From the NCBI GenBank assembly GCA_019689695.1, contig JADGHA010000286.1:1-6010 (forward strand): a stretch of DNA of 6,010 nt, given 5' to 3'. Source of the stretch: Micromonosporaceae bacterium (GTDB taxonomy: Bacteria > Actinomycetota > Actinomycetes > Mycobacteriales > Micromonosporaceae). Below, piece after piece: positions 1 through 5,347 of the stretch. The position numbers and the translations under genes are program-made. Positions within the stretch are counted from its first letter, which is position 1; each line of letters begins with the position of its first letter. The notes below the pieces were generated by a model that worked only from the letters and a program-made list of their open reading frames with translations, was not told the DNA's origin and searched no databases.

Positions 1-603
1 GGCCAGGTCCTGCGCGTCGCGGACCACGGGGATCCGCTCGGCGCCCGGGCGGGCCGGGTTGCCGGTGTACAGGGCGTCCACATCGGACAGCATGACCAGC
101 AGGTCGGCCTTGAGCAGAGCGGCGACCAGCGCGGCCAGCCGGTCGTTGTCCCCGAACCGGATCTCCTCGGTGGCCACCGTGTCGTTCTCGTTCACGATCG
201 GCACGGTGCCCAGGTCGAGCAGCCGGCGCAGGGTCCGGTACGCGTTGCGGTAGTGCGCCCGCCGGGTGACGTCGTCCACTGTGAGCAGCACCTGGCCGAC
301 GGTCCGGCCGTGCCGGGCGAAGCTGGCCGCGTACCGGCCGATCAGCAGGCCCTGGCCGACGCTCGCCGCGGCCTGCTGGGTGGCCAGGTCACGGGGGCGC
401 CGGGACAGGCCGAGCGGAGCGAGGCCGGCGGCGATCGCCCCGGAGGAGACCAGCACGATCTGCCGGCCGGCGGCGCCGTTGCCGGCGAGCACGTCCACCA
501 GCGCGTCCAGGCGCTCGGCCGCCAGCCCACCGGCCGCGGTGGTGAGCGAGGACGAGCCCACCTTCACCACGACCAGCCGGGCAGCGGTCACTTCGTCGCG
601 CAC
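1..603 (-). CDS. proB: Glutamate 5-kinase, N-terminal part (cut by left window edge)
   Basis: ProB phosphorylates L-glutamate to gamma-glutamyl phosphate, the first and feedback-controlled step of proline synthesis in the cytoplasm. The 201 codons present are open to the edge and cover most of the amino-acid-kinase domain. Visible motifs are VVVKVGSSSL (residues 11-20, with the phosphate-binding Lys14), LVSSGAIAAG (51-60), the glutamate-binding NEND (138-141), FGDNDRLAA (150-158) and LLVMLSDVDALYTG (168-181). A complete ProB is about 370 residues, so the rest of the kinase domain and any C-terminal PUA domain lie outside. I chose the GTG at 601-603 because it gives the usual actinobacterial start (VRDEVTAARLVVVKVG). 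An in-frame ATG at 649-651 would add 16 unconserved residues. No strong ribosome binding site is visible. It is divergent from the alkyltransferase-like gene, with 60 bp between the starts. Identity is secure; the exact start is less so. Confidence 0.95.
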   Translation of the reverse strand, partial: MRDEVTAARLVVVKVGSSSLTTAAGGLAAERLDALVDVLAGNGAAGRQIVLVSSGAIAAGLAPLGLSRRPRDLATQQAAASVGQGLLIGRYAASFARHGRTVGQVLLTVDDVTRRAHYRNAYRTLRRLLDLGTVPIVNENDTVATEEIRFGDNDRLAALVAALLKADLLVMLSDVDALYTGNPARPGAERIPVVRDAQDLA

Positions 604-650
604 CCGCCCATTCTGCGGTCCCACGACACCAGGCAACCGGCGAGATCCCA

Positions 651-656
651 TATCGT
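651..656 (+). promoter_or_regulatory. Candidate -10 box (TATCGT) of the alkyltransferase-like gene, suggesting a leaderless mRNA
   Basis: TATCGT fits the actinobacterial TANNNT -10 pattern and ends 7 nt before the GTG at 664. Transcription would then begin at or next to the start codon. No Shine-Dalgarno sequence is present at a useful distance from this GTG, which fits leaderless translation. No convincing -35 box is visible. Inferred from spacing only. Confidence 0.4.
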
Positions 657-663
657 GCGACCT

Positions 664-975
664 GTGACACGCGAGGAGTACGTCGACGAGGTGCTCACCG
701 TCGTGGAGAGCATCCCACCCGGGCGGGTCATGTCCTACGGGGCGATCGCGGAATACCTCGCCGACCGGTCCGGCCGGTCGTCACCGCGACTGGTGGGCAA
801 CATCATGGCCCGGTACGGCGGCGCGGTGCCCTGGTACCGGGTGGTGAACGCGCAGGGGCGCTTCCCGCCGGGCCACGAGGTCGAGGCGCGCCGGCGGCTG
901 CTCGCCGAGGGCGGCGTGCTGAAGGGCGGCCGGGTGGACATGGCCGCCTGCGCATGGTGGCCGGAGGGCGACTGA
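664..975 (+). CDS. Alkyltransferase-like (ATL) DNA-binding protein of the MGMT family
   Basis: This 103-residue protein matches the DNA-binding domain of O6-alkylguanine-DNA alkyltransferases. The region that normally holds the reactive cysteine motif PCHRV reads PWYRV (residues 56-60), so Cys is replaced by Trp57. That is the hallmark of ATL proteins. They flip and bind O6-alkylguanine without removing the alkyl group and hand the lesion to nucleotide excision repair. Other family features are Tyr25 in VMSYGAIA, which in the family helps rotate the lesion's phosphate, and Arg42 in PRLVGNIMAR, at the position of the arginine finger that fills the gap left by the flipped base. The reading frame is open back to about 253, but homology begins with TREEYVDEVLTVVESIPPGRV, so the GTG at 664 is preferred. 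The 3' end converges on the gamma-glutamyltransferase-family gene with 20 bp between stop codons. No alkyltransferase activity is expected. Confidence 0.9.
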   Translation: MTREEYVDEVLTVVESIPPGRVMSYGAIAEYLADRSGRSSPRLVGNIMARYGGAVPWYRVVNAQGRFPPGHEVEARRRLLAEGGVLKGGRVDMAACAWWPEGD

Positions 976-998
976 TCCCGGCCGCCGCCCGCGGATCA
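973..998. repeat. Inverted repeat joining two convergent stop codons
   Basis: The arms TGATCC (973-978) and GGATCA (993-998) are perfect complements around a 14-nt GC-rich loop. The left arm begins with the TGA of the alkyltransferase-like gene, and the right arm holds the TGA of the minus-strand gene. It could act as a weak bidirectional terminator. The stem is only 6 bp and no T-run follows on either strand, so this is tentative. Confidence 0.3.
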
Positions 999-2390
999 GT
1001 CCAGCAGCCGGCCCACACCGCCGCGCCGGGGGTCGCCGGCGGCGCTGGTGCGGCCCACCGCGCTGGCCGCGCCGAAGTAGTGGCTCAGCTCGTCCCACCG
1101 CTTGATCGCGTACCCCGCCCGGGACAGGGCCAGCAGCTCATCCTCCGGGTAGCCCGGCTCCACGTGCACCGTGTCGGCCACCACGTGGAAGCGTGGCCGG
1201 GCGATCGCCGTCGGCACGTCCAGCCCGTCGACCAGTACGCCGATCAGGGTGTTCACGAGGGCGGTGCGGATCCGGGAGGCGCCGGCCGAACCGGCCGCCA
1301 CGACCAGCTCGCCGGACTCGTCGAGCACCGAAAGGGGGCACATCATCGAGGACATCCGCTGGCCGGGGGTGCGCCCCGGGACGAACAGCTCGCCCTCGCC
1401 GAGCATCGAGTTGAGATGGATTCCGTGGCCGGGCAGCCACACCCCCGAGCCGATGCCGAGGGTGGTGGTGACCACACAGGCGTTGCCCTCGCCGTCGACG
1501 ACCGAGATGTTCGTGGTGTCGCCGACCTTCTGCCGGCCGTGGCTGCGCATCGCCTCGGCGACCGCCACCGCCCGCGCCGGCCGGGGCAGCGTGGCGATCT
1601 CCGGTGGCAGGCCGGCGACCGTCTCGATGGTCCGGTTGAGGTCCGCCGGCCCGAACACCCGCCGGCCGGCCAGCTCCGCGCGCTGCACCGGCAGGTCGAG
1701 GACCTGGTACGCGGACAGGTCGGCGGGTCCGATCACGCCCCCCGCCGACCGCACCGTCTCCACCAGCAACGAGCCGATGTGGCCGGTGTAGAACACGGCC
1801 GGTCCCGCTCGGGCGAGCGCGTCGAGCGCGAGGTGCAGGCCGGGGTGGTAGAGCAGGTCACCGCCTTGCAGGAGGTGGCCGTCCGGGGCGTAGCTGGCGG
1901 CCCCGGGGCCGGTCAGCAGGGCCGGGGCGACCGCGGCGAGGGTCCGCGCCTGCGCCGCCGGCAGCACGACGCCGCTGCGAGCCAGCATCGCCGCCGGCTC
2001 CACCAGCGCCGGCCAGGGCAGCCGGCCCCAGCGCCGGTGCAGCTCGCCGCAGCCGGCCGGCACGCCGGGTACGCCGACGCTGGCCCCGCCGATCGAGTAC
2101 GCCAGCGGCACGGTCCCGAAGTTCACCTCGATCGGCACCATCGGGCAGGGCGTCGCGTCGACGTCCAGTCCGGGCACCGTGCAGAAGAAGTCCAGGCAGG
2201 TCACGGTGCGGCTGGCCGCGTCGTAGTAGGTGGCGAACCCACCGCCGCCGATACCGGTGAGGACGCTTTCGGCGACACAGCTGGCGAGCACGGCGGCGAC
2301 CGCCGCGTCCGCCGCGCTGCCTCCGGCGGCGAGTATGCGGAGGCCGACTTCGGTGGTCGCCGGGTGGCCGGCGGCGACGCCAGCGCGCAT
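996..2390 (-). CDS. Gamma-glutamyltransferase family protein (Ntn-hydrolase) with altered substrate pocket
   Basis: This 464-residue protein follows the gamma-glutamyltranspeptidase fold. These enzymes cut themselves before a threonine that then becomes the N-terminal nucleophile. The family start is GHPATTEVGLRILAAGGSAADAAVA (GHP at residues 8-10), followed by GIGGGGF (46-52). The nucleophile should be Thr292 in GDTTNISVVDG, giving chains of about 291 and 173 residues. MSSM (346-349) matches the E. coli Ser462/Ser463 loop, and GSAGASRI (367-374) matches the oxyanion loop, with Ala for the second Gly. Where E. coli has Arg114 (REMAP), this protein has DFFCTVPG (67-74). Where E. coli has LNNQMDDF with Asp433, it has LNSMLGEGEL (326-335). 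The residues that hold the gamma-glutamyl group are therefore not conserved and the substrate is uncertain. There is no signal peptide, unlike periplasmic GGTs. The ATG is fixed by an in-frame TGA two codons upstream. A purine-rich site lies at 2400-2406. Confidence 0.88.
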   Translation of the reverse strand: MRAGVAAGHPATTEVGLRILAAGGSAADAAVAAVLASCVAESVLTGIGGGGFATYYDAASRTVTCLDFFCTVPGLDVDATPCPMVPIEVNFGTVPLAYSIGGASVGVPGVPAGCGELHRRWGRLPWPALVEPAAMLARSGVVLPAAQARTLAAVAPALLTGPGAASYAPDGHLLQGGDLLYHPGLHLALDALARAGPAVFYTGHIGSLLVETVRSAGGVIGPADLSAYQVLDLPVQRAELAGRRVFGPADLNRTIETVAGLPPEIATLPRPARAVAVAEAMRSHGRQKVGDTTNISVVDGEGNACVVTTTLGIGSGVWLPGHGIHLNSMLGEGELFVPGRTPGQRMSSMMCPLSVLDESGELVVAAGSAGASRIRTALVNTLIGVLVDGLDVPTAIARPRFHVVADTVHVEPGYPEDELLALSRAGYAIKRWDELSHYFGAASAVGRTSAAGDPRRGGVGRLLD

Positions 2391-2399
2391 GCCTCACCA

Positions 2400-2406
2400 C
2401 CCCCCT
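2400..2406 (-). promoter_or_regulatory. Ribosome binding site of the gamma-glutamyltransferase-family gene
   Basis: On the minus strand AGGGGGG lies 9 nt before the ATG at 2388-2390. A second match, GGTGAGG, ends 1 nt from the ATG and is too close to work normally. With the in-frame TGA just upstream, this supports the chosen start. Confidence 0.5.
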
Positions 2407-2444
2407 GGTCAGCGGGAGCCGGCGGCCGGTGGTGGGCGGCGGCC

Positions 2445-2468
2445 GTAGCGGCAGCGTAGAGCCGCTAC
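2445..2468. repeat. Perfect 8-bp inverted repeat between the gamma-glutamyltransferase-family gene and nuoB
   Basis: The arms GTAGCGGC (2445-2452) and GCCGCTAC (2461-2468) are exact complements around an 8-nt spacer. The site lies 55 bp upstream of the minus-strand start codon and 82 bp upstream of nuoB. No T-run follows, so a terminator is unlikely. In a divergent promoter region a repressor or activator site is the simplest reading. On the minus strand the spacer contains TACGCT, a possible -10 box for the leftward gene. No regulator is identified. Confidence 0.4.
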
Positions 2469-2508
2469 TCCACTATGGCCACGCCAGACGTACTGCCAGG
2501 GCGGATCT

Positions 2509-2524
2509 CGCTCGCGGACGAGCG
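2509..2524. repeat. Perfect 6-bp inverted repeat near the expected -35 region of nuoB
   Basis: The arms CGCTCG (2509-2514) and CGAGCG (2519-2524) are exact complements around CGGA. If the TAAGCT at 2539 is the nuoB -10 box, this repeat covers the place where a -35 element would sit (about 2516-2521). It could be an operator. Short GC-rich repeats arise easily by chance in DNA of this composition. Confidence 0.3.
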
Positions 2525-2538
2525 GAACCGGGGCGGCG

Positions 2539-2544
2539 TAAGCT
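2539..2544 (+). promoter_or_regulatory. Candidate -10 box (TAAGCT) of nuoB, suggesting a leaderless mRNA
   Basis: TAAGCT fits TANNNT and ends 6 nt before the nuoB ATG, so the transcript could start on the A of the ATG. No Shine-Dalgarno sequence is seen within 12 nt of the ATG. The first three bases are also an in-frame TAA, which rules out an upstream start for nuoB. Confidence 0.4.
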
Positions 2545-2550
2545 CGGCGC

Positions 2551-3093
2551 ATGGTCGAGCTGCCGGGTGTGCTGGGTGAGCCGATCCGCTTCGTGCTGAA
2601 CTGGGGCCGGCGTTACTCGCTCTGGGTGTTCAACTTCGGGCTGGCCTGCTGCGCCATCGAGTTCATCGCCACCTCGATGGGGCGGCACGACTTCATCCGG
2701 CTCGGCGTGATCCCGTTCGCGCACGGCCCGCGGCAGGCCGACCTGATGGTCGTCTCCGGTACGGTCACCGACAAGATGGCCCCGGCGATCAAACGGCTCT
2801 ACGACCAGATGCCCGAGCCCAAGTACGTCATCTCGTTCGGCGCCTGCTCCAACTGCGGCGGCCCGTACTGGGACTCGTACTCGGTGACCAAGGGCGTCGA
2901 CCAGCTGATCCCGGTCGACGTCTACGTCCCCGGCTGCCCGCCGCGGCCGGAGGCGCTGCTCCACGGCATCCTGCGCCTGCAGGAGAAGATCGCGGGTGAG
3001 CAGTCCGGGCTGGGCGGGGTCAACCGCCCAGACCCGCTGGCGGGCGCTGGGGTCGCCGCGCTGACCGCGCCCCCCGTCCGGGCACCGGAGTGA
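2551..3093 (+). CDS. nuoB: NADH-quinone oxidoreductase subunit B (complex I, N2 cluster subunit), second-type copy
   Basis: NuoB carries the last iron-sulfur cluster (N2) of complex I, which passes electrons to quinone where the peripheral and membrane arms meet. The 180-residue protein has all four expected cluster ligands: Cys33 and Cys34 (GLACCAIEF), Cys99 (FGACSNCGG) and Cys129 (VPGCPPRPEALL). HGPRQADLMVVSGTVTDKMAP (58-78) is the core family motif. A fifth cysteine, Cys102, stands where E. coli has Ser (ANSGG), and PYWDSYSV has one extra residue compared with E. coli. This sequence type differs from the main actinobacterial NuoB (as I recall, CASSGGMFNNYAIVQ) and resembles the copy in second, incomplete nuo sets of streptomycetes. 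Residues 151-180 form an unconserved Gly/Ala/Pro-rich tail. An in-frame TAA at 2539-2541 fixes the ATG. nuoA is not upstream, where a divergent unrelated gene lies, and nuoC is not immediately downstream. Confidence 0.95.
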   Translation: MVELPGVLGEPIRFVLNWGRRYSLWVFNFGLACCAIEFIATSMGRHDFIRLGVIPFAHGPRQADLMVVSGTVTDKMAPAIKRLYDQMPEPKYVISFGACSNCGGPYWDSYSVTKGVDQLIPVDVYVPGCPPRPEALLHGILRLQEKIAGEQSGLGGVNRPDPLAGAGVAALTAPPVRAPE

Positions 3094-3102
3094 CCACTTC
3101 GG

Positions 3103-3115
3103 GCGGTGCTACCGC
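3103..3115. terminator. Small hairpin between convergent nuoB and membrane-protein gene
   Basis: GCGGT (3103-3107) and ACCGC (3111-3115) form a perfect 5-bp stem with a 3-nt loop, 10 bp after the nuoB stop and overlapping the TAG of the minus-strand gene. It may help end transcription from both sides. No T-run follows and the stem is short, so this is a weak call. Confidence 0.25.
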
Positions 3116-3753
3116 GGGATCAGCGCGGCCGACACGACCCGGGAGCCGGCCGCCGGTGTACTCGGCAGGTTGATCACCGCGGTGCCTGGGTCCGCGATCA
3201 CGACGGGGGTCTCGGCGGCCCCCGCCGCTACGGCGTCTGTCGTCGTCGCGCATCGGGCGGTCGCGGTGGTCACCTGACTGCCGGTCCGGACGGTGGCGGT
3301 GACGGTGCCATCGCCGCCGCAGGCGAGCCTGAGCACGAACCGGCCCGGCTTGGCGGCGAGTTCGATGCTGGGGCGCGGCGCTGGCGAAACGCTGTCGCCG
3401 GCGATGACGAGCGACCGTGAGCCGGGGGGCAGCTTCCCCAGCGCGTTGACCGTGATGTTGGTCAGCTCCTGCGGCAGGCGGGCCCCTGGCGCGGCGGATG
3501 CCTCGGTCGTGACCGATGCGGGATCGGTGGTGGCCCGGACCGGCGCCGGCTCACCCGTGGTCGCGAGGTAGCCGGCACCGATCGCCACCAGTGCGGTCAG
3601 GCCGCCGGTCGCAGAGGCGGCGGCGAGCCGGCGCCGGCGCCGTACGGTGCGGTGGGCGGCGTCCGCGCCGGGTGGGCGGATTCGCGACCGCTCGGCTGCC
3701 CGCAGCTCGGCGAAGGCGGTGCGGAGGGTCTGGTCGGTCGACAGGTCATTCAT
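3109..3753 (-). CDS. Single-pass membrane protein, putative anti-sigma partner of the adjacent ECF sigma factor
   Basis: No recognised domain. The 214-residue protein has a charged N-terminal segment (1-42) ending in a run of arginines (RRRRRR, 37-42), one hydrophobic helix (about 43-65, LAAASATGGLTALVAIGAGYL) and a Thr/Ala/Pro-rich C-terminal part. The positive-inside rule puts the N-terminus in the cytoplasm and residues 66-214 outside. The outer part contains two cysteines, Cys145 (LACGGDG) and Cys168 (TARCATT), that could form a disulfide. Its ATG overlaps the end of the sigma gene by 8 bp (ATGAATGA), so the two are translationally coupled. AAAGGGA lies 6 nt upstream. Coupling to an ECF sigma gene and this topology are typical of anti-sigma factors. 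However, no zinc-binding HxxxCxxC motif is present and the cytoplasmic part is only about 42 residues. The role is therefore inferred from context. Confidence 0.75.
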   Translation of the reverse strand: MNDLSTDQTLRTAFAELRAAERSRIRPPGADAAHRTVRRRRRLAAASATGGLTALVAIGAGYLATTGEPAPVRATTDPASVTTEASAAPGARLPQELTNITVNALGKLPPGSRSLVIAGDSVSPAPRPSIELAAKPGRFVLRLACGGDGTVTATVRTGSQVTTATARCATTTDAVAAGAAETPVVIADPGTAVINLPSTPAAGSRVVSAALIPR

Positions 3754-4297
3754 GAGGAGTCCCTTTCGGCTCGGTGATGCCCGCGTCGAGGTGTGCGGCG
3801 AGGGCGGCGCGCCCGCGGTACAGCCAGGACTTGACCGTTCCGGGGGCGGTCCTCTCCCGGTCGGCTATCTCGGCGACCGGCATATCGGCCAGGTAGTGCA
3901 GCACGATCGCCCGCCGCTGGGCCGGCGGCAGGGTGGCGAGGGCCGCCACCAGGGCCACCCGGTCGGGCTCCGGGCCGGCGACGTGGACGCTGTCCGCCCG
4001 CTGCCGGCGCAGGAACATCAGTGCGGTCCGGGCACGCCGCCACCGGCTGGTCGCGAGGTTCCAGGCGACCCGGCGCACCCAGGCGACCGGGTCGTCGTAC
4101 CGGGCGACTTTCGACCACCGGGCCAACGCGCGGCAGAACGCCTCCTGCACCACATCCTGCGCCTCCTGACGATCCCCGAGGTACCCGTACAGCTGCACCG
4201 TGAGGTCCTGGAAGTGCGCCGCGTAGAACCGCTCGAACGAGGCGGTCTCCGGCGGCGGTGGCACAGCCAGATCGATCACGTCCGCAGCTGGTTGCAT
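3746..4297 (-). CDS. ECF RNA polymerase sigma factor (SigE-family-like)
   Basis: This 183-residue protein has the two domains of group 4 (extracytoplasmic function) sigma factors, which direct RNA polymerase to a small stress or envelope regulon. Region 2 spans about 21-90 and contains FERFYAAHFQDL, the core-binding segment GDRQEAQDVVQEAF (41-54) and AWVRRVAWNLATSRWRR (72-88). Region 4 spans about 113-170, with LPPAQRRAIVLHYLADMPVAEIA (from 123) leading to a helix-turn-helix and TVKSWLYRGRAAL (154-166) as the -35 recognition helix. Region 3 is absent, as expected. There is no C-terminal extension. On the minus strand GGGA lies 8 nt before the ATG. The gene shares its last 8 bp with a downstream membrane protein, its likely regulator. 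It is divergent from the MarR-GNAT gene across 118 bp. No clear autoregulated ECF promoter was found. Confidence 0.92.
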   Translation of the reverse strand: MQPAADVIDLAVPPPPETASFERFYAAHFQDLTVQLYGYLGDRQEAQDVVQEAFCRALARWSKVARYDDPVAWVRRVAWNLATSRWRRARTALMFLRRQRADSVHVAGPEPDRVALVAALATLPPAQRRAIVLHYLADMPVAEIADRERTAPGTVKSWLYRGRAALAAHLDAGITEPKGTPHE

Positions 4298-4370
4298 CGG
4301 TTCGGTCCCATCCGTGCGGTGTCACGGCAACGACAACACGCGCGAGCTCTGGCGAGGGTTGCGGCGTTCG

Positions 4371-4376
4371 TATATT
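4371..4376 (+). promoter_or_regulatory. Candidate -10 box (TATATT) of the marR-GNAT gene
   Basis: TATATT is a near-consensus -10 element in an unusually AT-rich patch (about 4368-4402) of otherwise GC-rich DNA. Transcription would start near 4383, inside the adjacent palindrome. No good -35 hexamer is visible 16-18 bp upstream. Confidence 0.5.
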
Positions 4377-4377
4377 C

Positions 4378-4391
4378 TTGACTTAAGTCAA
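4378..4391. promoter_or_regulatory. Perfect 14-bp palindrome TTGACTTAAGTCAA, probable MarR operator
   Basis: The two halves TTGACTT and AAGTCAA are exact complements with no spacer. Size and symmetry suit a dimeric MarR winged-helix protein. It begins one base after the -10 hexamer and covers the expected transcription start, so bound regulator would block initiation. That points to self-repression of the gene starting at 4416. A second, 8-bp palindrome AATCGATT follows at 4394-4401. Confidence 0.65.
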
Positions 4392-4415
4392 CTAATCGAT
4401 TGAGGTAGGCAACGA

Positions 4416-5330
4416 ATGGACGACCTGGTCGCCGAGGTCCGGGAGTTCAACCGCTTCTATACCGGGCTGCTCGGCCTGCTCCAGGAAGGACTGCTGCGTT
4501 CCCAGTACACCCTCTCCGAGGTGCGGGTGATGTTCGAGCTCGCCCAGCGGGACAGCACCGAGGTGGCTGACCTGCGGCGCACCTTGGATCTCGACGCCGG
4601 GTACCTCAGCCGGATGCTGGCGCAGCTGGACGCCGACGGCCTGGTGACCCGGCAGCGCTCGGCCGGCGACGCGCGCCGGCAGACGGCTGCGCTGACCGAC
4701 CGCGGCCGCAAGGTCTTCGCCGAGCTCGACGATCGCGCCTCCGAGCAGGTGCGCGAGCTGCTCGCGCGGCTGACCGAGACCGACCAGCGGCGGCTGGCCG
4801 GCGCGATGGCGACCATCAAAAGCCTGCTGGCGCCGGAGCCCTCCGGCGACCGCATGGTGGTCCTCCGTGGCCTGCTTCCCGGCGAGGCCGGCTGGATCGT
4901 GCAGCGGCACGGCGCGCTCTACGCCCAGGAGTACGGCTGGGACGAGACCTTCGAGGCGATGGTCGCGCGGATCATGGCTGACTACGGGGCGGGGCACGAC
5001 CCGCGCCGGGAGGCGGCCTGGATCGCGGAGGTGGACGGCGCGCCAGCGGGCTGCATCATGTGCGTCCGGGACGACGACACGACCGCCCGGCTGCGTGTCC
5101 TGCTGGTCGAGCCGGCGGCTCGGGGCATGGGCATCGGCACCCGGCTGGTCGAGGAGTGCCTGCGGTTCGCCAAGCGGGCCGGCTACCGGCGCATCGTCCT
5201 GCTCACCTACGACGTGCTCGCCGACGCCAGGCGGATCTACCAGCGCGCCGGGTTCCAGGTGGCCAGCGAGGAGAAGACGCACGCGTACGGCCACGACCTG
5301 GTCGAGCAGGTCTGGTCTCGCGCGCTTTAG
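4416..5330 (+). CDS. MarR-family regulator fused to a GNAT N-acetyltransferase
   Basis: This 304-residue protein joins two domains. Residues 1 to about 140 form a MarR winged helix: YTLSEVRVMFELAQ (31-44), a helix-turn-helix with recognition helix DAGYLSRMLAQLDADGLV (60-77), a wing RQRSAGDARRQTAALTDRG (79-97), and a C-terminal dimerisation helix. Residues about 147-304 form a GNAT acetyltransferase. Its acetyl-CoA-binding motif A is LRVLLVEPAARGMGIGTRLV (226-245), with RGMGIG at 236-241, and IYQRAGF (274-280) is motif B. Such fusions are a known family, but their acetylation substrates are mostly unknown. The ATG is supported by an in-frame TGA at 4401-4403 and by AGG 6 nt upstream (4407-4409). 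A perfect palindrome at the promoter suggests autoregulation. Its stop codon lies 17 bp before nuoC on the same strand, so read-through into nuoC is likely. The ligand is unknown. Confidence 0.93.
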   Translation: MDDLVAEVREFNRFYTGLLGLLQEGLLRSQYTLSEVRVMFELAQRDSTEVADLRRTLDLDAGYLSRMLAQLDADGLVTRQRSAGDARRQTAALTDRGRKVFAELDDRASEQVRELLARLTETDQRRLAGAMATIKSLLAPEPSGDRMVVLRGLLPGEAGWIVQRHGALYAQEYGWDETFEAMVARIMADYGAGHDPRREAAWIAEVDGAPAGCIMCVRDDDTTARLRVLLVEPAARGMGIGTRLVEECLRFAKRAGYRRIVLLTYDVLADARRIYQRAGFQVASEEKTHAYGHDLVEQVWSRAL

Positions 5331-5334
5331 CGCT

Positions 5335-5340
5335 TAGGAT
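5335..5340 (+). promoter_or_regulatory. nuoC upstream signal TAGGAT: ribosome binding site, or -10 box for a leaderless start
   Basis: AGGA (5336-5339) is 8 nt before the nuoC ATG and works as a Shine-Dalgarno sequence. The same bases form TAGGAT, a strong match to the actinobacterial -10 pattern, ending 7 nt before the ATG, which is the geometry of a leaderless promoter. Sequence alone cannot separate the two. The first fits co-transcription with the MarR-GNAT gene, the second an independent nuoC promoter. Confidence 0.5.
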
Positions 5341-5347
5341 CGGGCGC

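Noticed and set aside
253..663. Upstream extension of the alkyltransferase-like frame to a 240-residue protein
   Set aside because: The added 137 residues are low-complexity and antisense to proB. Family homology starts at the GTG at 664.
1..2390. A shared glutamyl pathway linking proB and the gamma-glutamyltransferase-family gene
   Set aside because: The two genes are in separate transcription units with a DNA repair gene between them, and the second enzyme lacks the glutamate-binding residues. Proximity alone is not evidence.
954..2459. Plus-strand open frame of 501 codons opposite the gamma-glutamyltransferase-family gene
   Set aside because: It is rich in Gly, Arg, His and Ala with no recognisable domain and lies antisense to a clear gene. 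Long shadow frames are normal in DNA this GC-rich.
2473..2964. Minus-strand open frame opposite nuoB
   Set aside because: Composition is typical of an antisense shadow, and nuoB is unmistakable on the other strand.
4320..4370. Possible autoregulated ECF promoter upstream of the sigma gene (CAACC on the minus strand)
   Set aside because: No matching -10 element occurs at the 16-17 bp spacing expected for ECF promoters.
3647..4381. Plus-strand open frame opposite the sigma factor
   Set aside because: Antisense to a clear ECF sigma gene, with no domain or ribosome binding site.
4392..5294. Minus-strand open frame of 300 codons opposite the MarR-GNAT gene
   Set aside because: No domain is recognisable, and the opposite strand has a clear two-domain protein with start signals.
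5322..5333. Palindrome GCGCTTTAGCGC over the stop codon of the MarR-GNAT gene
   Set aside because: The 2-nt loop is too small for a stable RNA hairpin and there is no T-run, so it is not a credible terminator between this gene and nuoC.
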